This document shows positions 33,481 to 44,587 of a stretch of DNA of 64,000 nt, piece after piece (the stretch's first letter is position 1; each line of letters begins with the position of its first letter). Where the stretch lies: positions 21,668,501 to 21,732,500 of the forward strand of contig NC_054758.1 of assembly GCF_018143015.1 (NCBI RefSeq), written 5' to 3'. The DNA comes from Lytechinus variegatus (lineage: Eukaryota > Echinodermata > Echinoidea > Temnopleuroida > Toxopneustidae). The notes under the pieces are model-generated. The model was not told where the DNA came from. It worked only from the letters and a program-made list of their open reading frames with translations, and did not search any database. The position numbers were made by a program, and so were the translations under genes.

Positions 33481-33681
33481 TTCGTCGGAAACATGAGATT
33501 CTGTTCATTATTGCTGTCATATACATTATTGGGTAGGGGAACTGTCCGTAACCAGCCCAAGGAGTTATCAGGCGCTTGCCCGATAACTCCTTGATCAGAC
33601 CGACCTCTGGGGAGACAAGCAACAAAAAAAGGGGGGTTGAACCCCCTAACCCCCCCCCTTGCGTACGCGCCTGGCTCATCG

Positions 33682-34801
33682 TGATCATAATATTCATCTC
33701 TCATTTGCGCTAGACCATGCAGACCTGGAAACATTTATTTTATCATTCATTTTATTTATCCGCTTTAAACATAAACATGGACCGCACGCGTTAAGGTACA
33801 ATTAAGACCATACTGTATTTACAATAATTACAACTTAAAAAAATAAACTACTGAACATCGAACAAGGAAAACATAAATGCATTCAACGAGAAAACTAATA
33901 TTAACGAAATATAAGAGCAGGATTATTATCATATATAAGTTATCAAATCAAATATCGCGGGGCTGGTTGATGCTTGTTGAAATTATTTTGTCAAAGTTCA
34001 AAATGTCTACTTCCGATATAAATTCTTGATTGAATATTTACCACTTATAAACCTAAAACCTAAAAAAACATCGCTCAGCGCGGGGGGGGCGTGATTGTTT
34101 GGACCTCAAGCACCCCCTTTTTTTGCTATATAGGGCGGGCAAGAGTCCGCAGCCATAGTAGTCAGTCTTTCGGAATGGGGAGGGTGCACACTTTTATTCA
34201 CATTTATGTGTAGGCCCTATACAGTATAATATACACATTTAATCATACAGATGTTGATCGAGCTTACGCCAATGAGGGGGCCGGGTGGGGGGTCATTCAC
34301 ATTTTCCCCAATCAGCTGTTCAAAACTGTTTTTTAAGGGGCTGTCCGAGCAGTCAGACTTCTTAGCTTTAATGGAAAAACTGTCATAAAGAGGAATTGTA
34401 GGAATTCATTAAGATGTAGGCCTATTTAAAATATGATGATATACAAACATTTCAAATTGCTTTGTTTATGTTTAGGTTTCACTGTCGCCAATTCCCAATG
34501 ATATTTGATCATAATTATGTTCCTATCCTCATTTATCCATAATCATCCTTCGAGAATCTCAACAAATTTACATGCATCAAACCCGCTAACTACTTTAGCC
34601 CATATACAAGACATACTGGTCCAGATACCTGGAATGAATTCGTGGTGCTCCTACATTGAATGAATTTAAGTTTAAGTTTGAGTATTCCATTACTAGTACT
34701 TGATTTAAAATACTGTTATATTATGTAGGCCTACTTGCACATTTTTTTGCATTTATACGTATCTATATACAACAAAGTAATATTAATCGATACACGGCTG
34801 C
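33682..34801. other. intergenic, no gene seen
   Basis: A/T-rich with poly-G tracts near 34081 and 34285. No exon or RNA gene recognised. Confidence 0.5.
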
Positions 34802-34951
34802 CAGGGGCCGCGGAACGGTTTTCAGGGGGGGAGGCTGACCATCATGCAAAAATCACAATAATATGGTCATGTTTACTTTTTTGTACACGGTTTTGGAAAA
34901 AAGTGGAGGGGGGCTGAAGCCCCCCCCCCCCTCCCGCTTCCGCGGCCCCTG
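34802..34951. mobile_element. MITE, CAGGGGCCGCGGAA family
   Basis: Ends CAGGGGCCGCGGAACGG and CGCTTCCGCGGCCCCTG, inverted, with GGGCTGAAGCCCC beside a poly-C run near the right end. The CAG...CTG ends look hAT-like, but I see no clear 8-bp duplication. Confidence 0.75.
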
Positions 34952-36316
34952 ACAAATTTAGAATTAAAGATAATGTGAAGATATAGGCGGATCTACCGGG
35001 CCGGGGCGGCTTCAACCCCTATCTGCAAAGCAAAAAAATAAAATAAAATAAGAAATAAACAAAAAATAAACAAAAGGGGGAGGGAAGACGAAAATGAGAA
35101 TAGTTATTGAGAAGACGTAAATAAGAAGATCATTTTGTTAATGTTAAACATTTATTACCAGGTTCCCTTCCGGGACAGTAAATCATGTAAATATAGAAAT
35201 TCAACTCGCGCTTCGGACTCGCATTTAATTGTTTATATCAGATACATACAAAACATTGTTCTTTTATTGAAAACTTGTGCTCAAACTGTTCAGTTTACAT
35301 GTCGGTAAATTATCAAAGTTTTAAGCTCGCTCATTGCACTCACATCAATTGTGTAGATAAATCACACTATGTCATGGTGAGAAAAAAAAATACTTAGAAT
35401 GTCCAGTTTGAGGTCGAAATAAAAGTTGTATCTTCTCAACTCTTGCATCCTGAAATAATTTCAGTTCAACACAACATTTATTTGATATCATCGTTATAGA
35501 AATATCGACAAAAGCAATGAATTATTTCTCAAACTTCTATGGAATGAGAATTTCTGTTTTACCTCATCCCAATCGCGCATACAGTTTCCATATTTAGGTT
35601 TTTATTATAAATCACCAACGTAATAAAAGAAACTAATGAAACCCATTCGCGCATACATCTTGATTTGACACTCAAGACATTGTGACGTAAATGCTTCATG
35701 GACGCACACGCATCATGATCTGCGCATGGTAACAAAGTTTACTTTGAAAAATTTCATCATTATTCGCTATAATTTTATGATATCTTTCATAGTTTCAGAG
35801 TATTTTGGTCTTGATTCAAACTTTCATCGTGAGTGGAGAACGTAAGTCATACAGTCCCACGCCCACCGATTTATAATTTTTATATTGAGTATTATTCTCC
35901 AAAACATTTTTATATCCTTTCACCTTTTTTATCAACCCTTTGATTACATTATCAACTCTGTGTCAAAGGCAGAGGAATTTAACCTAGGTTGGTTCCCCCT
36001 TTGCGTTTCTTTTTTTTATTTCAAAAATCAATTATTCAACAGAATCTACAACAGGGTTATTGACTTACTTCATTAATTATTTTATATTAAGTTACTATAC
36101 TTAAAATGATTTTTATTACGTTCCAAATATTATTTTTTATATCAATTATTGAAAACTATTCAAGATATTTCAATGAAGCAAAAAGTCAACAAATTTTAAA
36201 CCGTGTACATGTGTACAATAACCTAAAGTAATCCTAGTTTTTATTTAGTTGTAAGTTTTACATTTGATGAGAAATAACAAACATTGTGTCTATTATTTAT
36301 GTCTTTTTGTTATTAG
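34952..36316. other. intergenic or intron, no gene seen
   Basis: A/T-rich sequence with no bounded repeat. It ends at a TTTTTGTTATTAG acceptor-like site at 36316, so part may be intron of the repeat-array gene. Confidence 0.45.
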
Positions 36317-36652
36317 CAAATCGTGTGGTGCCGAGGTTTCGTCACGGCGGCGTGCTTGAGAAGGTTCTTGCCTTGAATGAGTATATATTTTTGTATGCCA
36401 TTCCGACAATTCTGAAAAATGGATTTGCCCAGTGTCTGATAGAGCCAGGAGAAGATGTGACTAATGGACAAGAAATTAGATGCAGGAAAGAATCGGAGGA
36501 TGAGGAAGTAGAGGAGCTGGAGACAAAGGGGGAGGGGACAGAGCAGGGGATGAAGGCCGAGGAGAAGGTGGATCGATACAGAGGAGGAGATGGAGGAAAA
36601 GTAGGAAGCGGAGAAGAAGGAGCTAAAGGAAGAACTGAAGGATGCTGATATT
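36317..36652 (+). pseudogene. leading exon of the Glu-rich repeat gene
   Basis: After a pyrimidine-rich acceptor ending TTATTAG, the frame reads ANRVVPRFRHGGVLEKVLAL then about 45 ordinary-composition residues including FAQCLIEPGEDVTNGQEI, before turning Glu/Lys/Gly-rich. The first part has balanced composition and resembles coding sequence, unlike the array. The frame stops near 36646 and the repeat continues in another frame, so as given the gene cannot be read through. I do not recognise the family. It could be a true exon with assembly indels downstream. Confidence 0.5.
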
Positions 36653-37449
36653 ATTACTGAGGAATGGCTGGAAACAGAGGCAGTGAAGTAGGAGCTAATA
36701 GAAATGGAGAAGGTGGAGACAGTGAAGGTAGAGCTGATGGCTAAAGAGGAGGAGCTGAAGATTGCAGGGATGACTGCGGTGGAAGGGCAGGGAACAGAGC
36801 CGGTGGAGGAGCTTGAGCTTGTGAAAGATGGAAGGAGAGAAGGTGGAGACAGGAAAGGTAGAGCCGACATCTAAGGAGGCGGAGGAGGCGGAGGAAGAGC
36901 TGAAGATTACAGAGATGACTGCAGTGGAAGGGCTGGAAACAGAGCTGGTGGATGAGGTTCAGACAGGAAAGATAGACCTGATGGCTATAAGGAGGAGAAG
37001 GAGAAGCTGAAGATTGCAGGGATGACTGCAGAGGAATGGCTGGAAACAGAGCTGGTGGAGGAGCTAGAGCTAACGGATGATGAGGAGGTGGAGACAAGAA
37101 AGGCAGAGCTGACGGCTAAGGAGGCGGACGAGGAGCTGAAGATTTCAGGGATGACTGCAGTTGAAGGGCAGGGAACATAGCCGGTGGAGGAGCTGGAGCT
37201 AAATGATGAGAAGATGGAGACAAGGAATGTAGGGCTGATGGCTATGGAGGGGCTGCAGATTGCAGGGATGACTGCAGTGGAAGTGCAGGGAACAGAGCTG
37301 GTGGAGGAGCTGGAGATGATGGAAGATGAGTAGGTTGAGACAGGAAAGTTGGAGCTGATTGCTAGGGAGGATGAATATGGCAGAGATGACTGCAGTGAAA
37401 GGGCTGCGAACAGAGTCGGTGGAGGAGGTTGAGACAGGAAAGATAGTGC

Positions 37450-40400
37450 TGATGGCTAAGGAGGAGAGGGAGGAGCTGACGATTGCAGGGATGACTGCAG
37501 TGGAAGGGCTGGAAACAGAGCCGTTGGATGAGCAAGAGCTAATGGAAGAGTAGAAGGGGGAGACAGGAAAGATAGAGGTAATGGCTAAGGAGGATCTTAC
37601 AATTGCAGAGATGACTGCAGTGGAATTGCAGGGAACAGAGCTAGTGTAGGAGCTGGAGATAATGAAAGAGGAGGAGGTTGAGACAGGAAAGATAGACCTG
37701 ATGGACAAGGAGGAGCTGAAGTTTGCAGGGATGACTGCAGTGGAAGGGCTGGAAACAGAGCTGGTGGAGGAGGTTGAGACAGGAAAGATAGAGCTGATGG
37801 CTAAGGAGGAGAAGGAGGAGCTGAAGATTGCAGGGATGACTGCAGTGGAATGGCTGGAAACAGAGCTGGTGGAGGAGCTAGAGCTACCGGAAGATGAGGA
37901 GGTGCATGGTGACAAGAAAGGCAGAACTGACAGCTAAGGAGGCGGAGGAGGAGCTTATGATTGCAGGGATGACTACAGTAGTGGACAGGGAACATAGCAG
38001 GTGGAGGAGCTGGGGCTTAATGGAAGATGAGGAGGTGGAGACAGGATAGGTAGAGCTGATGGCTAAGGAGTAGGAGGAGCTGAAGGTTGCAGGGATGACT
38101 GCAGTGGAAGGGCTGGAAACAGAGCTGGTGGAGGAAGTTGAGACAGGAAAGATCGACCTGATGGCTAAGGAGGAGAAGGAGGAGCTGAATATTGCAGGGA
38201 TGACTTTAGAGGAATGGCTGGAAACAGAGCTGGTGGAGGAGCTAGAGCTAACAGAGGATGAAGAGGTGGAGACAAGAAAGGCAGAACTGACAGCTAAGGA
38301 GGAGGAGGAGCTGAAGATTGCAGGGATGACTGCAGTGGAATTGCAGGGAATGGAGCTGGTGGAGGAGCTAGAACTAATGAAAGATGAGGAGGTAGAGACA
38401 GGAAAGCTAGAGCTTATAATGGCTATGGCGGAGCTGAAGATTGCAGGGATGACTGCACTGGAAGGGCAGGGAACAGCCGGTGGAGGAGGTCGAGATAGGA
38501 ATGATAGAGCTGATGGCTAAGGAGGAGAAGGAGGAGCTGACGATTGCAGGAATGACTGCAGTGGAAGGGCTGGAAACAGAGCCGTTGGATGAGCAAGAGC
38601 TAATGGAAGAGTAGAAGGGGGAGACAGGAAAGATAGAGGTAATGGCTAAGGAGGATCTTACAATTGCAGAGATGACTGCAGTGGAATTGCAGGGAACAGA
38701 GCTAGTGTAGGAGCTGGAGATAATGAAAGAGGAGGAGGTTGAGACAGGAAAGATAGACCTGATGGAGAAGGAGGAGCTGACGATTGCAGGGATGACTGCA
38801 GTGGAAGGGCTGGAAACAGAGTCGGTGGAGGAGGTTGAGACAGGAAGGATAGAGCTGATGGCTAAGGAGGAGAAGGAGGAGCTGAAGATTGCAGGGATGA
38901 CTGCAGAGGAATAGTTGGAAACAGAGCTGGTGGAGGAGCTAGAGCTACCGGAAGATGAGGAGGTGCATGGTGACAAGAAAGGCAGAACTGACAGCTAAGG
39001 AGGCGGAGGAGGAGCTTATGATTGCAGGGATGACTACAGTAGTGGACAGGGAACATAGCAGGTGGAGGAGCTGGGGCTTAATGGAAGATGAGGAGGTGGA
39101 GACAGGATAGGTAGAGCTGATGGCTAAGGAGTAGGAGGAGCTGAAGGTTGCAGGGATGACTGCAGTGGAAGGGCTGGAAACAGAGCTGGTGGAGGAAGTT
39201 GAGACAGGAAAGATCGACCTGATGGCTAAGGAGGAGAAGGAGGAGCTGAATATTGCAGGGATGACTTTAGAGGAATGGCTGGAAACAGAGCTGGTGGAGG
39301 AGCTAGAGCTAACAGAGGATGAGGAGGTGGAGACAAGAAAGGCAGAACTGACAGCTAAGGAGGAGGAGGAGCTGAAGATTGCAGGGATGACTGCAGTGGA
39401 ATTGCAGGGAATGGAGCTGGTGGAGGAGCTAGAACTAATGAAAGATGAGGAGGTAGAGACAGGAAAGCTAGAGCTTATAATGGCTATGGCGGAGCTGAAG
39501 ATTGCAGGGATGACTGCACTGGAAGGGCAGGGAACAGCCGGTGGAGGAGGTCGAGACAGGAATGATAGAGCTGATGGCTAAGGACGAGAAGGAGGAGCTG
39601 AAGATTGCAGGGATGACTGCAGTGGAAGGGCTGGAAACAGAGCCGTTGGATGAGCAAGAGCTAATGGAAGAGTAGAAGGGGGAGACAGGAAAGATAGAGG
39701 TAATGGCTAAGGAGGATCTTACAATTGCAGAGATGACTGCAGTGGAATTGCAGGGAACAGAGCTAGTGTAGGAGCTGGAGATAATGAAAGAGGAGGAGGT
39801 TGAGACAGGAAAGATAGACCTGATGGAGAAGGAGGAGCTGACGATTGCAGGGATGACTGCAGTGGAAGGGCTGGAAACAGAGTCGGTGGAGGAGGTTGAG
39901 ACAGGAAAGATAGTGCTGATGGCTAAGGAGGAGAAGGAGGAGCTGAAGATTGCAGGGATGACTGCAGAGGAATAGTTGGAAACAGAGCTGGTGGAGGAGC
40001 TAGAGCTACCGGAAGATGAGGAGGTGCATGGTGACAAGAAAGGCAGAACTGACAGCTAAGGAGGCGGAGGAGGAGCTTATGATTGCAGGGATGACTACAG
40101 TAGTGGACAGGGAACATAGCAGGTGGAGGAGCTGGGGCTTAATGGAAGATGAGGAGGTGGAGACAGGATAGGTAGAGCTGATGGCTAAGGAGTAGGAGGA
40201 GCTGAAGGTTGCAGGGATGACTGCAGTGGAAGGGCTGGAAACAGAGCTGGTGGAGGAAGTTGAGACAGGAAAGATCGACCTGATGGCTAAGGAGGAGAAG
40301 GAGGAGCTGAATATTGCAGGGATGACTTTAGAGGAATGGCTGGAAACAGAGCTGGTGGAGGAGCTAGAGCTAACAGAGGATGAAGAGGTGGAGACAAGAA

Positions 40401-40642
40401 AGGCAGAACTGACAGCTAAGGAGGAGGAGGAGCTGAAGATTGCAGGGATGACTGCAGTGGAATTGCAGGGAATGGAGCTGGTGGAGGAGCTAGAACTAAT
40501 GAAAGATGAGGAGGTAGAGACAGGAAAGCTAGAGCTTATAATGGCTATGGCGGAGCTGAAGATTGCAGGGATGACTGCACTGGAAGGGCAGGGAACAGCC
40601 GGTGGAGGAGGTCGAGACAGGAATGATAGAGCTGATGGCTAA
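37450..40642 (+). repeat. 1,061-bp higher-order repeat, three copies
   Basis: Landmarks recur exactly 1,061 bp apart: CCGTTGGATGAGCAAGAGC at 37521 and 38582 and again near 39643, and an identical 141-codon frame starting at 38095, 39156 and 40217. Each block contains about ten basic units and the same internal stops. 1,061 is not a multiple of three, so copies fall in different frames. Confidence 0.92.
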
Positions 40643-41639
40643 GGACGAGAAGGAGGAGCTGACGATTGCAGAGATGACTGCAGTGGAAGGGCTGGAAACA
40701 GAGCTGGTGGAGGCGGTTGAGACAGGAAGGATAGAGCTGATGGCTAAGGAGGAGAAGGAGGAGCTGAAGATTGCAGGGATGACTGCAGTGGAAGGGCTGG
40801 AAACAGAGCCGGTAATCCGGAGCCGGTATATGAGCTAAAGCTAATGGAAGGGGAGAAGGTGGAGACAGGAAAGGCAGAACTGAAGGCTAAGGAGGCGGAG
40901 GAGGAGCTGAAGATTAGAGAGATGACTGCAGTGGAAGGGCTGGAACAAAGCTGGTGGAGGCGGTTGAGACAGGAAAGATAGAGCTGATGGCTAAGGAGAA
41001 GTAGGAAGAGCTGACGATTGCAAAGATGACTGCAGTAGAAGGGCTGGAAACAGAGCTGGTGGAGGCGGTTGAGACAGGAAAGATAGAGCTGATGGCTAAG
41101 GAGGAGAAGAAGGAACTGAAGATTGCAGGAATGACTGCAGTGGAAGGGCTGGAAACATAGCCGGTAGATGAGCTAAAGCTAATGGAAGGGGAGAAGTTGG
41201 AGACAAGAAAGGCAGAGCTGACGGCTAAGGAGGCGGAGGAGGAGCTTAAGATTGCAGGGATGACTGCAGTGAAAGGGCAGGGAACCTAGCAGGTGGAGGA
41301 GCTGGGGCTAATGGAAGATGAGGAGGTGGAGACACGAAAGGTAGAGCTGATGGCTAAGGAGGCGGAGGAGGAGCTGAAGATTGCAGGGATGACTGCAGTG
41401 GAAAGGCTGGAAACAGAGCTGGTGGAGGAGGTTGAGACAGGAAAGATAGACCTGATGGCTAAGGAGGAGAAGGAGGAGCTGAAGATTGCAGGGATGACTG
41501 TATATAGAGGAATAGCTGGAAACAGAGCTGGTGGAGGAGCTAGAGCTAACGGAAGATGAGGAGGTGGAGACAAGAAAGGCAGAGCTGACAGCTAAGGAGG
41601 CGGAGTAGGAGCTGAAGATTGCAGGGATGACTGAAGTGG

Positions 41640-43520
41640 AAGGGCAGGGAACAGCAGGTGGAGGAGGTCGAGACAGGAATGATAGAGCTGATGGCTAAGG
41701 ACGAGAAGGAGGTGCTGACGATTGCAGAGATGACTGCAGTGGAAGGGCTGGAAACAGAGCTGGTGGAGGCGGTTGAGACAGGAAAGATAGAGCTGATGGC
41801 TAAGGAGGAGCTGAAAATGGCAGAGATGACAGCAAGGAATGGCTGGAAACAGAGCTGGTGGAGGAGCTAGAGCTAACGGAACATGAAGAGATGGAGACAG
41901 GAAAGGTAGAGCTGATGGCTAAGGAGGAGGAGGAGCTGAAGATTGCAGGGATGACTGCAGTGGAAGGGCTGGAAACAGAGCTGGTGGAGGAGGTTGAGAC
42001 AGGAAAGATAGACCTGATGGCTAAGGAGGAGAAGGAGGAGCTGAAGATTGCAGGGATGACTGTAGAGGAATGGCTGGAAACAGAGCTGGTGGAGAAGCTA
42101 GAGCTAACGGAAGATGAGGAGGTGGAGACAAGAAAGGCAGCTAGAGCTGACAGCTAAGGAGGCGAAGGAGGAGCTGACTGCAGTGGAAGGGCAGGGAACA
42201 GAGCCGGTAGAGGAGCTTGGGCTAATGGAAGATGAGGAGGTGGAAACAGGAAAGGCAGAGCTGAAGATTGCAGGGATGACTGCAGTGGAAGGGCTGGAAA
42301 CAGAGCCGGTATCCGGAGCCCGTATATGAGCTAAAGCTAATGGAAGGGGAGAAGGTGGAGACAGGAAACCGGGCAGAACTGAAAGCTAAGGAGGCGGAGG
42401 AGGAGCTGAAGATTAGAGAGATGACTGCAGTGGAAGGGCTGGAACAAAGCTGGTGGAGGCGGTTGAGACAGGAAAGATAGAGCTGATGGCTAAGGAGAAG
42501 TAGGAAGAGCTGACGATTTCAGAGATGACTGCAGTGGAAGGGCTGGAAACAGAGCCGGTAGATGAGCTAAAGCTAATGGAAGGGGAGAAGTTGGAGACAA
42601 GAAAGGCAGAGCTGACGGCTAAGGAGGCGGAGGAGGAGCTTAAGATTGCAGGGATGACTGCAATGAAAGGGCAGGGAACCTAGCAGGTGGAGGAGCTGGG
42701 GCTAATGGAAGATGAGGAGGTGGAGACAGGAAAGGCAGAGCTGACGGCTAAGGAGGCGGAGGAGGAGCTGAAGATTACAGAGATGACTGAAGTGGAAGGG
42801 CAGGGAACAGCAGGTGGAGGAGGTCGAGACAGGAATGATAGAGCTGATGGCTAAGGACGAGAAGGAGGTGCTGACGATTGCAGAGATGACTGCAGTGGAA
42901 GGGCTGGAAACAGAGCTGGTGGAGGCGGTTGAGACAGGAAAGATAGAGCTGATGGCTAAGGAGGAGCTGAAAATGGCAGAGATGACAGCAAGGAATGGCT
43001 GAAAACAGAGTTGGTGGAGGAGCTAGAGCTAACGGAACATGAAGAGATGGAGACAGGAAAGGTAGAGCTGATGGCTAAGGAGGAGGAGGAGCTGAAGATT
43101 GCAGGGATGACTGCAGTGGAAGGGCTGGAAACAGAGCTGGTGGAGGAGGTTGAGACAGGAAAGATAGAGCTGATGGCTAAGGAGGAGCTGAAGATTGCAG
43201 GGATGACTGCAGAGGAAGGGCTGGAAACAGAGCTGGTGGAGAAGCTAGAGCTAACGGAAGATGAGGAGGTGGAGACAAGAAAGGCAGCTAGAGCTGACAG
43301 CTAAGGAGGCGAAGGAGGAGCTGACTGCAGTGGAAGGGCAGGGAACAGAGCCGGTGGAGGAGCTGGGGCTAATGAAAGATGATGAGGTGGAAACAGGAAA
43401 GGCAGAGCTGATGGCTATGGAGGAGGAGGAGGAGCTGAAGATTGCAGGGATGACTGCAGTGGAAGGGCAGGTAACAGCCGGTGGAGGAAGTCGAGACAGG
43501 AATGATAGAGCTGATGGCTA
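41640..43520 (+). repeat. second higher-order repeat, about 1,156 bp
   Basis: A block containing GGAACAGCAGGTGGAGGAGG, then ATGGCAGAGATGACAGC and ACATGAAGAGATGGAGAC, appears at about 41650-42160 and again at about 42806-43300, offset 1,156 bp, with small internal differences. A related block recurs near 45308. Older or more edited than the 1,061-bp set. Confidence 0.75.
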
Positions 43521-44046
43521 AGGACGAGAAGGAGGAGCTGGAGATTGCAGGGATGACTGTAGAGGAATGGCTGGAAACAGAGCTGGTGGAGGAGCTAGAG
43601 CTAACAGAAGATGAGGAGGTGGAGACAAGAAAGGCAGAACTGACAGCTAAGGAGGAGGAGGAGCTGAAGATTGCAGGGATGACTGCAGTGGAATTGCAGG
43701 GAATGGAGCTGGTGGAGGAGCTGGAACTAATGAAAGATGAGGAGGTAGAGACAGGACAGGTAGAGCTAACAATGGCTATGGCGGAGCTGAAGATTGCAGG
43801 GATGACTGCACTGGAAGGGCAGGGAACAGCCGGTGGAGGAGGTCGAGACAGGAATGATAGAGCTGATGGCTAAGGACGAGAAGGAGGAGCTGACGATTGC
43901 AGAGATGACTGCAGTGGAAGGGCTGGAAACAGAGCTGGTGGAGGCGGTTGAGACAGGAAAGATAGAGCTGATGGCTAAGGAGGAGAAGAAGGAGCTGAAG
44001 ATTGCAGGGATGACTGCAGTGGAAGGGCTGGAAACAGAGCCGGTAT

Positions 44047-44587
44047 CGGGGGGGGGGGGGGCACTCAGTATATAATGCATAGAGGGTATGTGCCGCGGGG
44101 GGGACCCCATTTTTACACCCAAATTTCCGTTCCAAGGCATAGCATTTTTGTCTTATTGAGAAAAAAAAAAGAAAGCCGCTCCAAGGCATAGTATTTTTTT
44201 CTTATCGAGAAAAAAGAAGAGTGAAATCCGCTCCAAAGCTTCGCATATTTTTCGTTACGCCGTACCGGTCGCATTGATCTGCTGCAATTTTGGTGAAAAG
44301 CGGCCGCCGAGCAATGTCCGACCATCGTCTCTGCGCGAGCGCACCCGGCGGAGGCCGCGCTAGCTGCATCATGCACGCATGGCCTTTCCATGGGGGTGCA
44401 TAAGCACGTTTACACACACGCTGGCGATCCGTTCCAAAGACCCCCGTTTTCACAAAATTGAAGTTCAGAAGCCCGTTCCGAGGACCCTCCTTTTTACAAT
44501 AAGCCCGCTCCAAGGCCCCCGTTATTTGTCTCGCCCGCGGCACACCCCTACCACTTTTTTTGGTCGAGTGCCCCCCTCCCCCCCGGG
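44047..44587. mobile_element. MITE inserted in the repeat array
   Basis: Starts in a G-run followed by GCACTCAGTATATAATGC and ends GTCGAGTGCCCCCC plus a C-run; further in, GTGCCGCGGG and CCCGCGGCAC are mirrored. The interior has repeated 'CCGCTCCAAGGC' words. The flanking array sequence (GAGCCGGTATC and CCCGTATATGAGC) is found uninterrupted at 42303-42328, giving an empty-site comparison. Confidence 0.8.

Larger units (their letters stand above)
31773..33673. mobile_element. hAT-like DNA element, 1.9 kb, with LINE segment inside
   Basis: The ends CAGGCGCGTACGCAGG and CCTTGCGTACGCGCCTG are inverted repeats, flanked on both sides by the identical 8-bp word GCTCATCG (31765-31772 and 33674-33681). 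That 8-bp duplication with CAG...CTG ends is the hAT superfamily signature. The interior holds poly-G and poly-T, a LINE ORF2 3' part with a (GAA)n tail (31893-32684), and about five 165-215-bp tandem units (32700-33480). No transposase frame is present, so it is non-autonomous. Confidence 0.8.

Noticed and set aside
33339-33734. Frame reading LARGGVRGFNPP-like residues
   Set aside because: It covers the poly-G terminal region of the hAT-like element, a common source of spurious predicted proteins.
36313-40037. Ser-rich minus-strand frames across the Glu-rich array
   Set aside because: Antisense shadows of the repeat; they share no start, splice context or end, and composition follows directly from GAG/GAA codons on the other strand.
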